Source: DUQX01 sp050948825 (GTDB lineage Bacteria; Bacillota; Dethiobacteria; DTU022; UBA8154). Taken from it: a stretch of 64,000 nt of DNA. Below the pieces are notes generated by a model. The model did no database searches. It was not told the DNA's origin and saw only the letters and a list, made by a program, of their open reading frames with translations. Positions 27,739 to 37,061 of this stretch are shown here, in pieces (within the stretch, counting starts at the first letter, position 1; the number at the start of each line of letters is the position of its first letter). The DNA lies in assembly GCA_050948825.1 (NCBI GenBank), contig JBMNEO010000008.1:1-64000 (forward strand). Direction: 5' to 3'. The position numbers and the translations under genes are program-made.

Positions 27739-28593
27739 TCCCTGGGAAGTTTAATCCCACCGAGTATAATATTAGTAGTCTATGGAATAACGGCTGAGCA
27801 ATCCATTGGCAGGCTTTTAATAGCCGGTATCATCCCGGGCATTTTACATATGACGCTTTACATAATTACAGTTCAGCTATTGGCTTGGTTTAATCCTTCT
27901 ATTGCTCCTGCAGTTCCCAAAGCGAACTGGGGCGAAAGGATTTCCGCATTTGGCGGAGGCCTTGTAGAGGTTGTGCTTGTTTTTATGATAACAATGGGCG
28001 GGTTATTATTGGGTTGGTTTACACCTACAGAAGCAGGTGCAGTTGGTGCCTTTTGTTTGTTTATTATTACTCTTTTAAGGAAGAAAATGAATTGGGAAAA
28101 AACTATATCATCACTGCGTTCAAGTACTAATTTAACTGCTCAAATATTTTTTCTGGTAGCCAGCGCAAAAGTATTTGGGCGTTTTATTGCAGTAAGTCGT
28201 ATTCCCTTTGAGTTTGCTTCATTTATTCAGTCCGTCGATATACCACCCTTTCTGGTTGTTCTGGCTATAATGTTTATTAGTATGCTCCTCGGGTGCATTA
28301 TTGACGCAATGCCATTAATTCTGTTAATTATTCCAGTATTTTTACCTGTTATTGAAAACCTGGGATATGATCCTGTTTGGTTTGGAATCCAGATTGTGGT
28401 AGTATGTTCTATGGGGATTCTTACCCCCCCGGTGGGCATTGGGATATATATCATAAAGGGCATTATACCTGATGTTCCTATACAAAACATTTTTAAAAAT
28501 ATATGGCCATTTTTGTTAACAGATTGGGCATTTGCTATCATCCTAGTTATTTTTCCCTCAATAGCTACATTTTTACCAGGATTGCTATTTTAA
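27739..28593 (+). pseudogene. TRAP transporter large permease (DctM), C-terminal two-thirds
   Basis: From SLGSLIPPSIILVVYG to the FLPGLLF end this aligns along its length with the permeases at 35723 and 49632 (about 285 residues, roughly from residue 155). The 5' third is missing: part is found inverted at 27561-27698, and the ~45 residues in between (the CGS..ALPEM..Y segment) are absent. Upstream in-frame codons from 27676 are not permease sequence. No small permease or binding protein gene is adjacent upstream. Confidence 0.85.
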
Positions 28594-28626
28594 GAATAGT
28601 GCTGGTGGGAAAACAAAGAAAATGAA

Positions 28627-28672
28627 ATGTTGGCGGCAAAAAAGGTAATTTTAGCTGCCAACATTTTGTTAA
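28627..28672 (+). terminator. Terminator after the permease fragment
   Basis: AATGTTGGCGGC pairs with GCTGCCAACATT (one mismatch) and is followed by TTGTT. It lies 34 bases after the permease stop. Confidence 0.7.
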
Positions 28673-29103
28673 TTGAAAGACAACTTCGAGCTTCACTCCC
28701 CGTCTGCACAGGTATTCAACAAGTGCCTGTCCGTTTGGCAAATGTTTTTCCGCCAGTGCAATGAGGTTAACCGACGCCGCCTGTTTGTTTACTGATTAAT
28801 ATGTCTAAACAATATACAATATTTTTTATAAATAAAGTATACAGAAACATTATTTTATAGTAAAATATATATAATAATTATTGAAAATTGTATCAATTGT
28901 ATCAATAATCAATATTTTAAAAAAGCGTCCAATCTTTTATAATAATTGCATAGTAATAGAACATAGCTCCATAATCATTTACAGAAATGCTTTCTGGCTA
29001 GGAAAAAAGCTGCACTACAGAAAGAGTTCCAAATCAGCAGAAGGAGGGTTGCTTTTCGATCTTTTGCATTCAAACATAATAAATGTATTAAGGGGGATTT
29101 TTT
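28673..29103. other. AT-rich upstream region of TRAP operon 1, with direct repeats
   Basis: This stretch of about 430 bases has no gene. Bases 28800-28890 are very AT-rich and contain several TATA-like boxes. At 28886-28906 two head-to-tail copies of AATTGTATC lie adjacent, a possible operator. The ribosome site AAGGGGG precedes the dctP start. Confidence 0.5.
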
Positions 29104-30219
29104 ATGCAAAAAATAGTAAGAAGCAGGTTGTTTGTTTTCCTGGTAATACTTATCTTTTGTGCTGGGGGGATAATGGGGTGCAGTACCTCTAACAAAGGGC
29201 CTTCAGCCGGAACGCCCCAGGCGGGGAGTAAAGAAGCAGAAGCCCCGGGAGAAAAAGCCGGGGCGGATTCCGTAAATATAAATTTGGCCCACTTTTTCCC
29301 GGCTGTCCATCCTGTTGAAGGGTTTTGCCAACTGTGGAAAGAGGCTGTCGAAGAAGCCACGGACGGGCAGGTTACGGTAACGACTTATCCCGGTGAAACG
29401 CTTTCAACCGCTGCAGAGATGTATGAAGGGGTGGCAACGGGTATCGCCGATGCCGGGATTAGTGTTTTTGGATATACCGCCGGTCGTTTTCCGCTATTAG
29501 AGGTATTGGAGTTGCCGGGCACAATTTTTAATAACTCCGTGGTTGCCAGTTATACTACCTGGGAAGCGATAAAGCAATTTCAACCCGAAGAAGTACAGGA
29601 TACCAAGATGATGATGGCCTGGGCAACAGGACCTGGCGATCTCTATACGAAAGACCCTGTCCGAACGTTAGAGGAACTGAAGGGGATGGAAATCAGGGCT
29701 TTTGGTTTGACCGTGGAAACCCTTGAAGCTCTGGGTGCAGTGCCCGTAGCAATGACTCAGGCGGAAGTGTACGAGGCGATCTCAAAAGGCGTTGTGAAAG
29801 GCAACCTGGCTCCTATTGAAGCACTGGAAGGGTGGAGACAGGCGGAAGTAACAAATTATTTAACCAGGACACCTTTCCTTTACAACGCAACCTTTTTCTT
29901 CGCCATGAACCTGGATGTCTGGAACTCTCTCTCTCCTGAAATTCAAGATACAATTCTGGAAGTAAATGATAAATTATTTGCAGAGTCAGCTTGCAAACTC
30001 TGGGACGGAATGAACGAATCTGCATTGAAATTTGCTGTAGAGGAAACGGGCATGGAAGTCTTAGAGCTTTCACCGGATGAATTTGAAAGGTGGAGGACGC
30101 AGGTCATGCCTATTCAGGAAAGGTTTGTTAAAGATCTGGAAGCACGGGGATTCCCCGGGAAAGAATTTATGGATCTCGTTCTTGAATTGTCTGAGAAATA
30201 TAACGAGCTTTATGGTTAA
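29104..30219 (+). CDS. TRAP transporter solute-binding lipoprotein (DctP), operon 1
   Basis: 371 residues. An N-terminal signal peptide ends in a lipobox (IMGC, Cys about 26), so the protein is anchored outside the membrane, as is usual in Gram-positives. The mature part shows the DctP fold, with YPGETLSTAAEMYEGVATGI (about 97-116) and the ligand-carboxylate Arg in GMEIRAFG (about 200). It delivers an organic acid to the DctQM permease encoded downstream. It is about 30-40% similar by eye to the binding proteins at 34029 and 47937, and is the most divergent of the three. Confidence 0.93.
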   Translation: MQKIVRSRLFVFLVILIFCAGGIMGCSTSNKGPSAGTPQAGSKEAEAPGEKAGADSVNINLAHFFPAVHPVEGFCQLWKEAVEEATDGQVTVTTYPGETLSTAAEMYEGVATGIADAGISVFGYTAGRFPLLEVLELPGTIFNNSVVASYTTWEAIKQFQPEEVQDTKMMMAWATGPGDLYTKDPVRTLEELKGMEIRAFGLTVETLEALGAVPVAMTQAEVYEAISKGVVKGNLAPIEALEGWRQAEVTNYLTRTPFLYNATFFFAMNLDVWNSLSPEIQDTILEVNDKLFAESACKLWDGMNESALKFAVEETGMEVLELSPDEFERWRTQVMPIQERFVKDLEARGFPGKEFMDLVLELSEKYNELYG

Positions 30220-30250
30220 AACCGGTATTTGTTTAAACAATTTTAAAAAG

Positions 30251-30280
30251 GAGGGCGGTTTTTGCCGCCCTCTAAAAAAT
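30251..30280 (+). terminator. Hairpin between dctP and dctQ (operon 1)
   Basis: GAGGGCGG, TTTTTG, CCGCCCTC, then TAAAAAATATT. It sits 31 bases after dctP and before the small permease gene. It is probably an attenuator or mRNA-stabilising end that raises the ratio of binding protein to permease. Confidence 0.65.
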
Positions 30281-30319
30281 ATTACCGCAGTATCCAAAAG
30301 CGAGGTACAGAGTATAAAG

Positions 30320-30808
30320 ATGAAAACCTTTTCAAGTGTGATCAAGAATGTCAGTAAAATTTTTGACGAAGTGGCAGGGTGGATTTTAGCCGGCGTGATG
30401 TTACTGATTGTTGTCAATGTCATCTTAAGGGCTGGTTGGAGCAGCCCTGTCAAGGGAACGTATGAGTATGTAGGTTATTTTACGGCTATAGCGATAAGCT
30501 TATCAATAGCGTACTGCGCGGTGAAAAATGGACACATTGCTGTAACAATTATTGCGGAAAGGTTCCCCGGGATATTCCAAAAAGCATTGTCTTTTCTCCT
30601 CAGGAGCATTTCGATTGTATTTTTTGTTTATCTAGCTTTACAGCTGGCAAATCATGCCGCAGGTTTGGCCGCCAGGGGTGAAGTTTCTCCCACAACCAGG
30701 ATTGCTTATTACCCCTATATTTATATTGCCGCATTCGGGGTATTTGTTTTAGCCCTGGTAATAGCGTACGAAATAATTGAATCATTTAAAAAGGAGGGGG
30801 AAAATTGA
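30320..30808 (+). CDS. TRAP transporter small permease (DctQ), operon 1
   Basis: 162 residues with four predicted membrane helices (about 15-40, 52-72, 90-112 and 128-150), the DctQ pattern. The motif AYCAVKNGHIAV corresponds to the conserved small-permease segment. I chose ATG 30320; an in-frame ATG at 30077 would overlap dctP. The ribosome site is weak (AGAGTATAAAG). The gene ends overlapping the TTG start of the large permease. Confidence 0.88.
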   Translation: MKTFSSVIKNVSKIFDEVAGWILAGVMLLIVVNVILRAGWSSPVKGTYEYVGYFTAIAISLSIAYCAVKNGHIAVTIIAERFPGIFQKALSFLLRSISIVFFVYLALQLANHAAGLAARGEVSPTTRIAYYPYIYIAAFGVFVLALVIAYEIIESFKKEGEN

Positions 30809-32115
30809 GCCCGATTGCTCTAGGGATTATTGGCATTTTTTGTTTTTTTATCCTGCTTGTTCTCGGCATGCCCATTGCATACTCGATGGCTATTGTCGGT
30901 TTTGCAGGATTCAGCATTATTAACTCATTGTCAACTGCTTCCAGGATGATAGCCCAGGAGTTTTTTACCAACTTTTCCTCATATTCATTGAGCGTAGTAC
31001 CCATGTTTGTGATGATGGGTTTCTTTGCTTTTTATTCGGGAATTGGCTCAAGGCTGTATAACTTTGCTTACAAGGCTATAGGCCATCTTCCAGGCGGACT
31101 GGCAATCGCCACACAGGTGACCTGCGCCCTTTTTGGAGCCGTGTGCGGTTCCAATACCGCTACGGCAGCTACTATCGGCGCTATTTCTCTGCCGGAGATG
31201 CGCAGATACAATTATGAGATATCCTTTTCAACTGCCAGCGTTGCTGCGGGCGGGGTACTGGGGGTTCTGATACCGCCCAGCGTAATTTTTATTATCTACG
31301 GCATTGCCACTGAACAATCTATCGGGAGGTTGTTTTTGGCAGGTATATTACCGGGTATACTCCTTATGATGCTTTATATTATTACCGTTTATATACTCGC
31401 CTCCCGTAATCCGGAAATAGGCCCTGTTGGCCCCAGGACGTCTTATTACGAAAAGGCGCAGGCTTTGGGAGGGGGGTTGTGGGAGGTAATGGTTGTATTC
31501 CTGATTTCCCTCGGGGGTTTGTTTCTCGGCTGGTTTACTCCGACAGAAGCGGGTGCAGTTGGTGCGGCCGGTGTTTTAGTGCTCAGCGTCCTTGAAGGGC
31601 AGCTCAGATTGGTGGGGATTAGAAAGGCTTTAAACGACACAACCAGAACGACAGCCATGATAATGCTCCTGGTTGCCGGCGCGGTTACTTTCGGACGTTT
31701 TTTATCCTTAAGCAGATTACCTTTCGAACTGGCGAGCTGGATTGGCGAACTTCCTTTGCCGCCCTTTATAATCATAGCCATTATTATAATTGTATATTTG
31801 ATTTTAGGCTGTTTTATTGACGCTCTGGCGCTGATTCTGCTAACCATACCGATTTTTTACCCGGTCGTTGTGACCACCCTTGGGTATGATCCTATATGGT
31901 TCGGAGTTATTATTGTGCTGGTTGTGGCAATGGGGGTGATTACCCCGCCCGTCGGGATGAACGTCTATATTATCAAAGGGGTAGTACCCGATATACCCCT
32001 GGAGGTCATCTTCAGGGGTATCTGGCCATTTTTGCTGGCTATCCTCATATGCATAGCCCTGTTAATCATTTTTCCTGGTATTGCCACTGTTCTTCCCAAC
32101 GCATTTTTCAATTAA
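30805..32115 (+). CDS. TRAP transporter large permease (DctM), operon 1
   Basis: 436 residues with about 12 membrane helices. This is the channel subunit of a sodium- or proton-driven TRAP importer. The family segments CALFGAVCGSNTATAATIG (about 110), VLIPPSVIFIIYG (about 153) and FLGWFTPTEAGAVGA (about 245) are intact. It starts at TTG 30805, overlapping the dctQ stop, with AAGGAGGGGG upstream. It is complete, unlike the rearranged gene at 27739 and the frameshifted one at 35723. Confidence 0.94.
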   Translation: MSPIALGIIGIFCFFILLVLGMPIAYSMAIVGFAGFSIINSLSTASRMIAQEFFTNFSSYSLSVVPMFVMMGFFAFYSGIGSRLYNFAYKAIGHLPGGLAIATQVTCALFGAVCGSNTATAATIGAISLPEMRRYNYEISFSTASVAAGGVLGVLIPPSVIFIIYGIATEQSIGRLFLAGILPGILLMMLYIITVYILASRNPEIGPVGPRTSYYEKAQALGGGLWEVMVVFLISLGGLFLGWFTPTEAGAVGAAGVLVLSVLEGQLRLVGIRKALNDTTRTTAMIMLLVAGAVTFGRFLSLSRLPFELASWIGELPLPPFIIIAIIIIVYLILGCFIDALALILLTIPIFYPVVVTTLGYDPIWFGVIIVLVVAMGVITPPVGMNVYIIKGVVPDIPLEVIFRGIWPFLLAILICIALLIIFPGIATVLPNAFFN

Positions 32116-32139
32116 TTAAACAAGAGAGGAAGGATAATA

Positions 32140-32655
32140 GTGGATAATAATAGTATTGATAGGCCAGGGGCAGATACCGGCGGTTTTACCCCTCCCAAAC
32201 CTTCACTTGAGTTTATGGCCCGTTTCGAGGTTGAATTGAATGCAGGAATCTATGAATTAGAGAATACAAGTGACCTGGGAAAACGCAGAATAATACCCAT
32301 CACCGGAGGCAAATTTGAGGGGCCATTGCTTTCCGGCAAGATATTAAATAACGGTGCCGACTGGCAGGTGGTAACCGGCGACGGCCTGGCTATTATTGAT
32401 ACCAGGTACCTTTTACAGACAGATGACGGTGCTTTGATATACCTCCAAACAAAGGGGTTTCGTTATGGTCCTCCCAGGATAATGGCCGAAGTAGCGAAAG
32501 GAAATCCTGTTGATCCCCGGGATTACTACTTCAGGATATATCTGCAATTCGAAACTTCTGCCCCTCAGTATAAATGGCTGAACAGGGCTATGGGCATAGG
32601 TGCGGCCATGCGCCTGGGGAGCGCAGTTGTCTATGATGCATATTTAATAAGATAA
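32140..32655 (+). CDS. DUF3237 (UPF0311) family protein
   Basis: 171 residues. The core from about residue 25 matches the DUF3237 family: a small beta-barrel protein with VTGDGLAIIDTRYLLQTDDGALIYLQTKGFRYGP and a C-terminal YYFRIYLQFET...WLN region. The function is unknown. It is 24 bases downstream of the large permease and probably co-transcribed, so it may act on the imported acid. It starts with GTG 32140 after GAGAGGAAGG. Confidence 0.85.
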   Translation: MDNNSIDRPGADTGGFTPPKPSLEFMARFEVELNAGIYELENTSDLGKRRIIPITGGKFEGPLLSGKILNNGADWQVVTGDGLAIIDTRYLLQTDDGALIYLQTKGFRYGPPRIMAEVAKGNPVDPRDYYFRIYLQFETSAPQYKWLNRAMGIGAAMRLGSAVVYDAYLIR

Positions 32656-32845
32656 ACGCCTTCTTTAATGGAGAAAATCAGGATGAATCTGGTCCGCTAA
32701 GATTCCCTTTCCTTCCATACAAGGTGGGCAGAAAGAAGGCATTTTACCTAATTTCTGCCCAATTCATTTTAGTAATATATCTTGACCACGGAAGCAAAAG
32801 GGTTAAAAAATCCACAGAGCCTTTAAAATAATGAAATTATGAAAT

Positions 32846-33592
32846 CTATTCATGATCATAAGAGGAATTATTATACTTATTGTTAAGCTCTTCCTGATGA
32901 AATGCTTTGAATATTTGTACATGTTCCTTCATAGTCTGAAAGGCCAGCTTCCCATCTTGATTCTTTATTGCCTCAAATATTTGAAGATGAAACTCCTGAT
33001 CCATAGTAAAAGATTTTGTGCTTGGACTAATTTCATGAAGTTTTTTTGCCAGGAAGTTCATTAAAGAATTTGAAATGGCAATGATAACCGGATTTCCTGA
33101 CGCCCTGGCCAGGGCGAGATGGAACTTTACTTGTGCATCAGCTACGGCCTTACCATTATCTATCAATTTCTGACAATAGGATATTATTTCTTGTATTTCT
33201 TTTAGATTTTTTGTTGTCCTTTTAACAGCGGCGATTTCTGCTACCATTGGCTCCATAATTAAACGTGCTTCAGAGATATTATTAATTGAAACGTCTCCGA
33301 ACTGGAAAAAATCATTTAAAGAGTCTTCAACAATCTCAATATTAATTTCTGTTATAAATGCCCCTCCTTTAGCACCACGTTTAATGGTTACTAAACCTTT
33401 ATTTTCAAGGATTCTTAAAGCTTCACGCACTGTAACCCTGCTAACAGAACACATCTCCGCCAGCTGCCTTTCACTTGGCAGTTTATCGCCCGGTCGAAGC
33501 TTTTCTTTTATAATATTTTGTATAATTTGAGCTGTAAGATCTTCAGCAACCCTGATACTTTTAACAGGTTTAAATAAAGATGTCATTTTCAA
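32846..33592 (-). CDS. GntR/FadR-family transcriptional regulator
   Basis: 248 residues: GntR winged helix (about 8-80; GDKLPSERQLAEMCSVSRVTVREALRILENKGLV) and an FCD ligand-binding domain (about 95-230), with likely metal ligands around RLIMEP and the H residues of KFHLALARASGN. FCD regulators usually sense carboxylic acids. It is divergent from TRAP operon 2 and convergent with operon 1, so it is a good candidate to control uptake of their substrate. The ATG is preceded by a weak ribosome site. Confidence 0.92.
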   Translation of the reverse strand: MKMTSLFKPVKSIRVAEDLTAQIIQNIIKEKLRPGDKLPSERQLAEMCSVSRVTVREALRILENKGLVTIKRGAKGGAFITEINIEIVEDSLNDFFQFGDVSINNISEARLIMEPMVAEIAAVKRTTKNLKEIQEIISYCQKLIDNGKAVADAQVKFHLALARASGNPVIIAISNSLMNFLAKKLHEISPSTKSFTMDQEFHLQIFEAIKNQDGKLAFQTMKEHVQIFKAFHQEELNNKYNNSSYDHE

Positions 33593-34028
33593 GTACGCCC
33601 TTTTCTTTATATTATACTTTATTTTTACTTTATTCTTGCTTTTTTAATCTATTTTGTCAAGGAAGAAAAAGTTATATAAAGCATTATAGCGGAACAAATC
33701 AAAAACGGATACAAATTTGTAGATTACATACTAAAACAACTAATAAAAGTAATTGACATATTATTAATAGTACAATTATAATAAATATGATAAAATATTT
33801 AAATGGAAAGACCATTCACCCATGCCTTATTTTACAATTAATTTGAGTTAATTGCAAGATACTGTTAGCTCAGAAAAAGTACGACTGAGCTTAGAGTTAA
33901 CGATGGGAGGTGAACTAATAAAACAGGGATAACATAAATTACAGTCTTTGCCAAACCAAAAACAGTTTCTGAGGAGCCAGTACCTGATGGTGTATTGAAG
34001 TAACGAGAAAAAATAAGGGGGTATTTAA
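33593..34028 (+). promoter_or_regulatory. Regulatory region between gntR and TRAP operon 2
   Basis: TTGACA (33753-33758), an 18-base spacer and TATAAT (33777-33782) form a strong promoter toward dctP. The resulting leader is about 240 bases and contains a hairpin (AGCTCAG at 33867-33873 with CTGAGCT at 33885-33891). The rest is AT-rich. No clear FadR-type TGGTNNNACCA site was seen by eye. Confidence 0.7.
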
Positions 34029-35132
34029 ATGAAAAGCAACAGAAAAATTGTTTTTAGCTTGATCCTCGCTTTATTTTTGGTATTTTCATTAGCAGGTTGT
34101 TCTTCTACTGATAAACCTGCTGCTCCAGAGTCATCGGGAAACGGTACTGCAGAGCCTGGCGATAATGGGGAGCAGGAAGCGATTGAATTAAAGTTGGCAA
34201 CCTTTTTCCCCGCCACTCATAAAGCTGTTTCCGTGAATCTTCAAAGCTGGGTAGATGCCGTTGACGAAGCAACTGATGGCAAGGTCAAGGTAACGCTTTA
34301 TCCCGGTGAAACGCTGCTTAAGGCTGCGGATATTTATGAAGGGGTGCTCTCAGGCATTACCGATATCGGACATTGTGCAACTTCCTATAATACCGGTCGT
34401 TTTCCTTTGATGCAAGTTTTTGCTCTGCCGGGCATCGAAGTAAAAAGCGGAAAGGTTAGCAGTTATGCGGCCTGGGATATGGTAATCGAGAGTAATTATG
34501 AAGAAATGCAGGATTCCAAATTTCTCCTTGTTTACGGGATCTCGCCCGGGGCTTTACATACTAAAACGCCGATAAACTCCGTCGAAGATCTTAAAGGTAT
34601 TGAGATGAGAGTTACCGCGCCGTCCTCCGATGCAATGACTGCCTTAGGCGCTATCCCTATCGCCATGCCTATGTCTGAGTCATATGAAGCACTAAGTAAG
34701 GGAATTGTGCAAGGCGCCCTCAACCCTTCTGAGGCTCTGGAGGGCTGGAGAATGGCCGAGGTAACCGACTATACCACTATTGCACCGGTTTTTTATAGCG
34801 ATTTCCATTACATTACAATGAATTATGATGTCTGGAATTCTCTCACCCCGGATATCCAGCAGGCCATTGAGGAAGCCAGCCGCCGGGTACATGAGGAAAC
34901 AACATGCACCCTATGGGATGAGATAGATAAAACTGCACTGGTATTTGCCGAAGAAGAGACAGGCCAGGTCATCTCTACCCTTCCGGAATCAGAAATACAA
35001 AAGTTGATGGCTCTTTATGAGCCGCTGCAGGAAAAATGGGTTCAGGATATGGAAGACAAAGGTCTCCCCGGCAGAGAAGTGCTGGATGAATTTAAGAATC
35101 TGGCTGCCAAGTATAATGAAATGTTTCATTAA
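34029..35132 (+). CDS. TRAP transporter solute-binding lipoprotein (DctP), operon 2
   Basis: 367 residues: signal peptide with lipobox (LAGC, Cys about 24), an acidic linker, then the DctP domain with LYPGETLLKAADIYEGVLSGI and the substrate Arg in GIEMRVTAP. It is closely similar to the binding protein at 47937, including the C-terminal PLQEKWVQDMEDKGLPGREV segment, so the two probably bind related acids. The ribosome site AAGGGGG lies upstream. Confidence 0.94.
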   Translation: MKSNRKIVFSLILALFLVFSLAGCSSTDKPAAPESSGNGTAEPGDNGEQEAIELKLATFFPATHKAVSVNLQSWVDAVDEATDGKVKVTLYPGETLLKAADIYEGVLSGITDIGHCATSYNTGRFPLMQVFALPGIEVKSGKVSSYAAWDMVIESNYEEMQDSKFLLVYGISPGALHTKTPINSVEDLKGIEMRVTAPSSDAMTALGAIPIAMPMSESYEALSKGIVQGALNPSEALEGWRMAEVTDYTTIAPVFYSDFHYITMNYDVWNSLTPDIQQAIEEASRRVHEETTCTLWDEIDKTALVFAEEETGQVISTLPESEIQKLMALYEPLQEKWVQDMEDKGLPGREVLDEFKNLAAKYNEMFH

Positions 35133-35146
35133 GAAAGCAGATTTAC

Positions 35147-35177
35147 GCCCGGACAATAATACTGTCCGGGCGGGATT
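35147..35177 (+). terminator. Hairpin between dctP and dctQ (operon 2)
   Basis: GCCCGGACA, ATAATAC, TGTCCGGGC, then GGGATTTTA. It is a perfect 9-base stem 14 bases after the dctP stop. Its sequence differs from the equivalents in operons 1 and 3, but its position is the same. Confidence 0.65.
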
Positions 35178-35228
35178 TTACCATCAATAAACTTTACCGC
35201 CTATATTTTAATGATTAGAGGTTTTAAT

Positions 35229-35726
35229 ATGAAAAAACAAATCTCTTTTAAATCAGGTATCACAAAAATTGCCCAATTGTTGGATGGAATAGGACAAATA
35301 GTACTACTGGCAGTAATGTTACTGGTTGTTCTAAATATAGTAATGCGTACATTGTTCGATAAACCTATCACCGGCGTATATGATCTTGTCTCCTTATTTA
35401 TGGTGATTGTAATTGCCCTGGCGCTGGCGAATTGTGCTGTTGAAAAAGGGCATATCGCTGTTGAATTTCTCGTAGATCGTTTTCCTGCCGGGATTCAAAA
35501 GATCATCGACATAATAATGAATATCGCTTCTTTTATATTTATCGGCTTGTTTACATATAACGTTGGAGTATACGCTTATGCAGCAGCTGTTGCTGGGGAT
35601 GAATCTTTCACACTTAAGATTCCCCATTACCCTTTTATATATCTGGTATGTATAGGCTACCTCCTGCTTTGTATGGTAATAATAATCGATCTATTCGATC
35701 ATGTAAAGGAAGTGTCAAGACAATGA
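35229..35726 (+). CDS. TRAP transporter small permease (DctQ), operon 2
   Basis: 165 residues, four membrane helices, with ALANCAVEKGHIAVEFLVDRFP matching the DctQ core. ATG 35229 is preferred, because AGAGG lies 8 bases upstream; the in-frame ATG at 35211 comes before that site. It overlaps the large permease by 4 bases (ATGA). It is closely related to the small permease at 49135. Confidence 0.9.
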   Translation: MKKQISFKSGITKIAQLLDGIGQIVLLAVMLLVVLNIVMRTLFDKPITGVYDLVSLFMVIVIALALANCAVEKGHIAVEFLVDRFPAGIQKIIDIIMNIASFIFIGLFTYNVGVYAYAAAVAGDESFTLKIPHYPFIYLVCIGYLLLCMVIIIDLFDHVKEVSRQ

Positions 35727-37034
35727 CTCCAACACTTGCCGGCGTAATAGGTCTGGTTGTTTTTCTGATTATTATTATGATGTTTAGAATGCCTATTGCC
35801 TATGCTATGGCCATTATTGGTTTTGCAGGGTACAGTATCCTGGTTTCCCCTTCTGCCGCGTTCAGGCTTGTCTCCATAGATATTTTCACAAATTTTGCTT
35901 CTTATTCCTTAACGGTGGTTCCGATGTTTATTTTCATGGGCTTTGTTGCGTTGTATTCAGGGGTTGGGGGAAGCCTTTTTTCCTTCAGCAGTAAGTTTCT
36001 GGGGCATTACCGGGGAGGGCTGGCTCTGGCCACGCAGGCTGCCAGTGCATTATTCGGAGCCATTTCCGGTTCAATGCTGGCCAGCGTTGCTACTATTGGG
36101 AGTGTTGCACTTCCGGAAATGAAAAAACATAACTACAATATGCCTTATTCTGCTGTAAGCATCGCCGCCGGCTCCTCACTGGGCTCCCTGATACCTCCGA
36201 GCGTAATATTAATTGTATATGGAATTGCCACGGAGCAATCAATAGGCAGGCTTTTTGCTGCCGGTGTAATACCGGGCATCGTACATATGTCCGTGTATAT
36301 GCTTACCATTACAATCTTAACCAGAGTTAATCCATCTCTGTTTCCCCTGGTCCCAAAAGCCAACTGGGAGGAGAGGATAAAGGCATTTCGTGCCGGGGGC
36401 GTCATAGAAGTACTTATAGTATTTGCAGTATCGCTGGGCGGGTTATTCCTGGGTTGGTTTACCCCTACAGAAGCCGGTGCGGTTGGTGCTTTCAGTTTAT
36501 TATTGATTACTTTACTGGGAAAAAAGATGAATTGGCCAAAAACCAAACAAGCGCTTGCTGAAACGACAAAATTGACGGCCATGATCTTCCTCCTGGTTGT
36601 CGGGGCGACAATTTTAGGGCGCTTTCTTGCTGTTACGCGCATTCCTTTCGATTTCGCTTCAATGGTAATGGGAATGGATGTGCATCCATTTCTGGTCATG
36701 ATTGCCATAGTTTTGATTAACATGGTACTGGGTTGTGTAGTAGACGCTATGCCGTTGATATTGCTTACTATTCCTGTTTTCTTCCCGGTTATTGTAGCTC
36801 TTGGGTTTGACCCGATCTGGTTTGGGGTAGTCAATGTAGTGGTGGTATCCATGGGTTCTATTACTCCTCCCGTAGGGATGAGCGTTTATATTGTTAAGGG
36901 AGGTTGTGCCTGATGTGCCTCTGGAAAAAATATTCAGGGCAATAGGACCGTTTTTACTTGCAGATTGGACATTTTTTATCTTGTTATTGTTATTCCCGGC
37001 ACTTGCCACTTTTTTGCCAGGGTTGCTTTTTTAA
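35723..37034 (+). pseudogene. TRAP transporter large permease (DctM), operon 2, one frameshift
   Basis: The frame from ATG 35723 encodes about 396 residues of a normal DctM and then stops at 36911-36913, just after YIVKGG. An extra G in the GGGAGG run near 36900-36904 explains this: in the next frame the sequence continues with PDVPLEKIFRAIGPFLL to the usual FLPGLLF end and a TAA at 37032-37034. It is either a sequencing error or a recent mutation removing the last membrane helices. It starts by overlapping dctQ (ATGA). Confidence 0.9.
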
Positions 37035-37061
37035 CAACTTGATAGGATAGGAGGGTACAGA

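Noticed and set aside
27000..27760. Invertible DNA switch with flanking inverted repeats
   Set aside because: No convincing inverted repeat was found by eye at both ends of the inverted piece, and no recombinase gene is near. Kept only as a possibility under the rearrangement finding.
30077..30319. Extended N-terminus for the DctQ of operon 1
   Set aside because: It would overlap dctP by about 140 bases and is not hydrophobic or family-like. The ATG at 30320 gives normal length.
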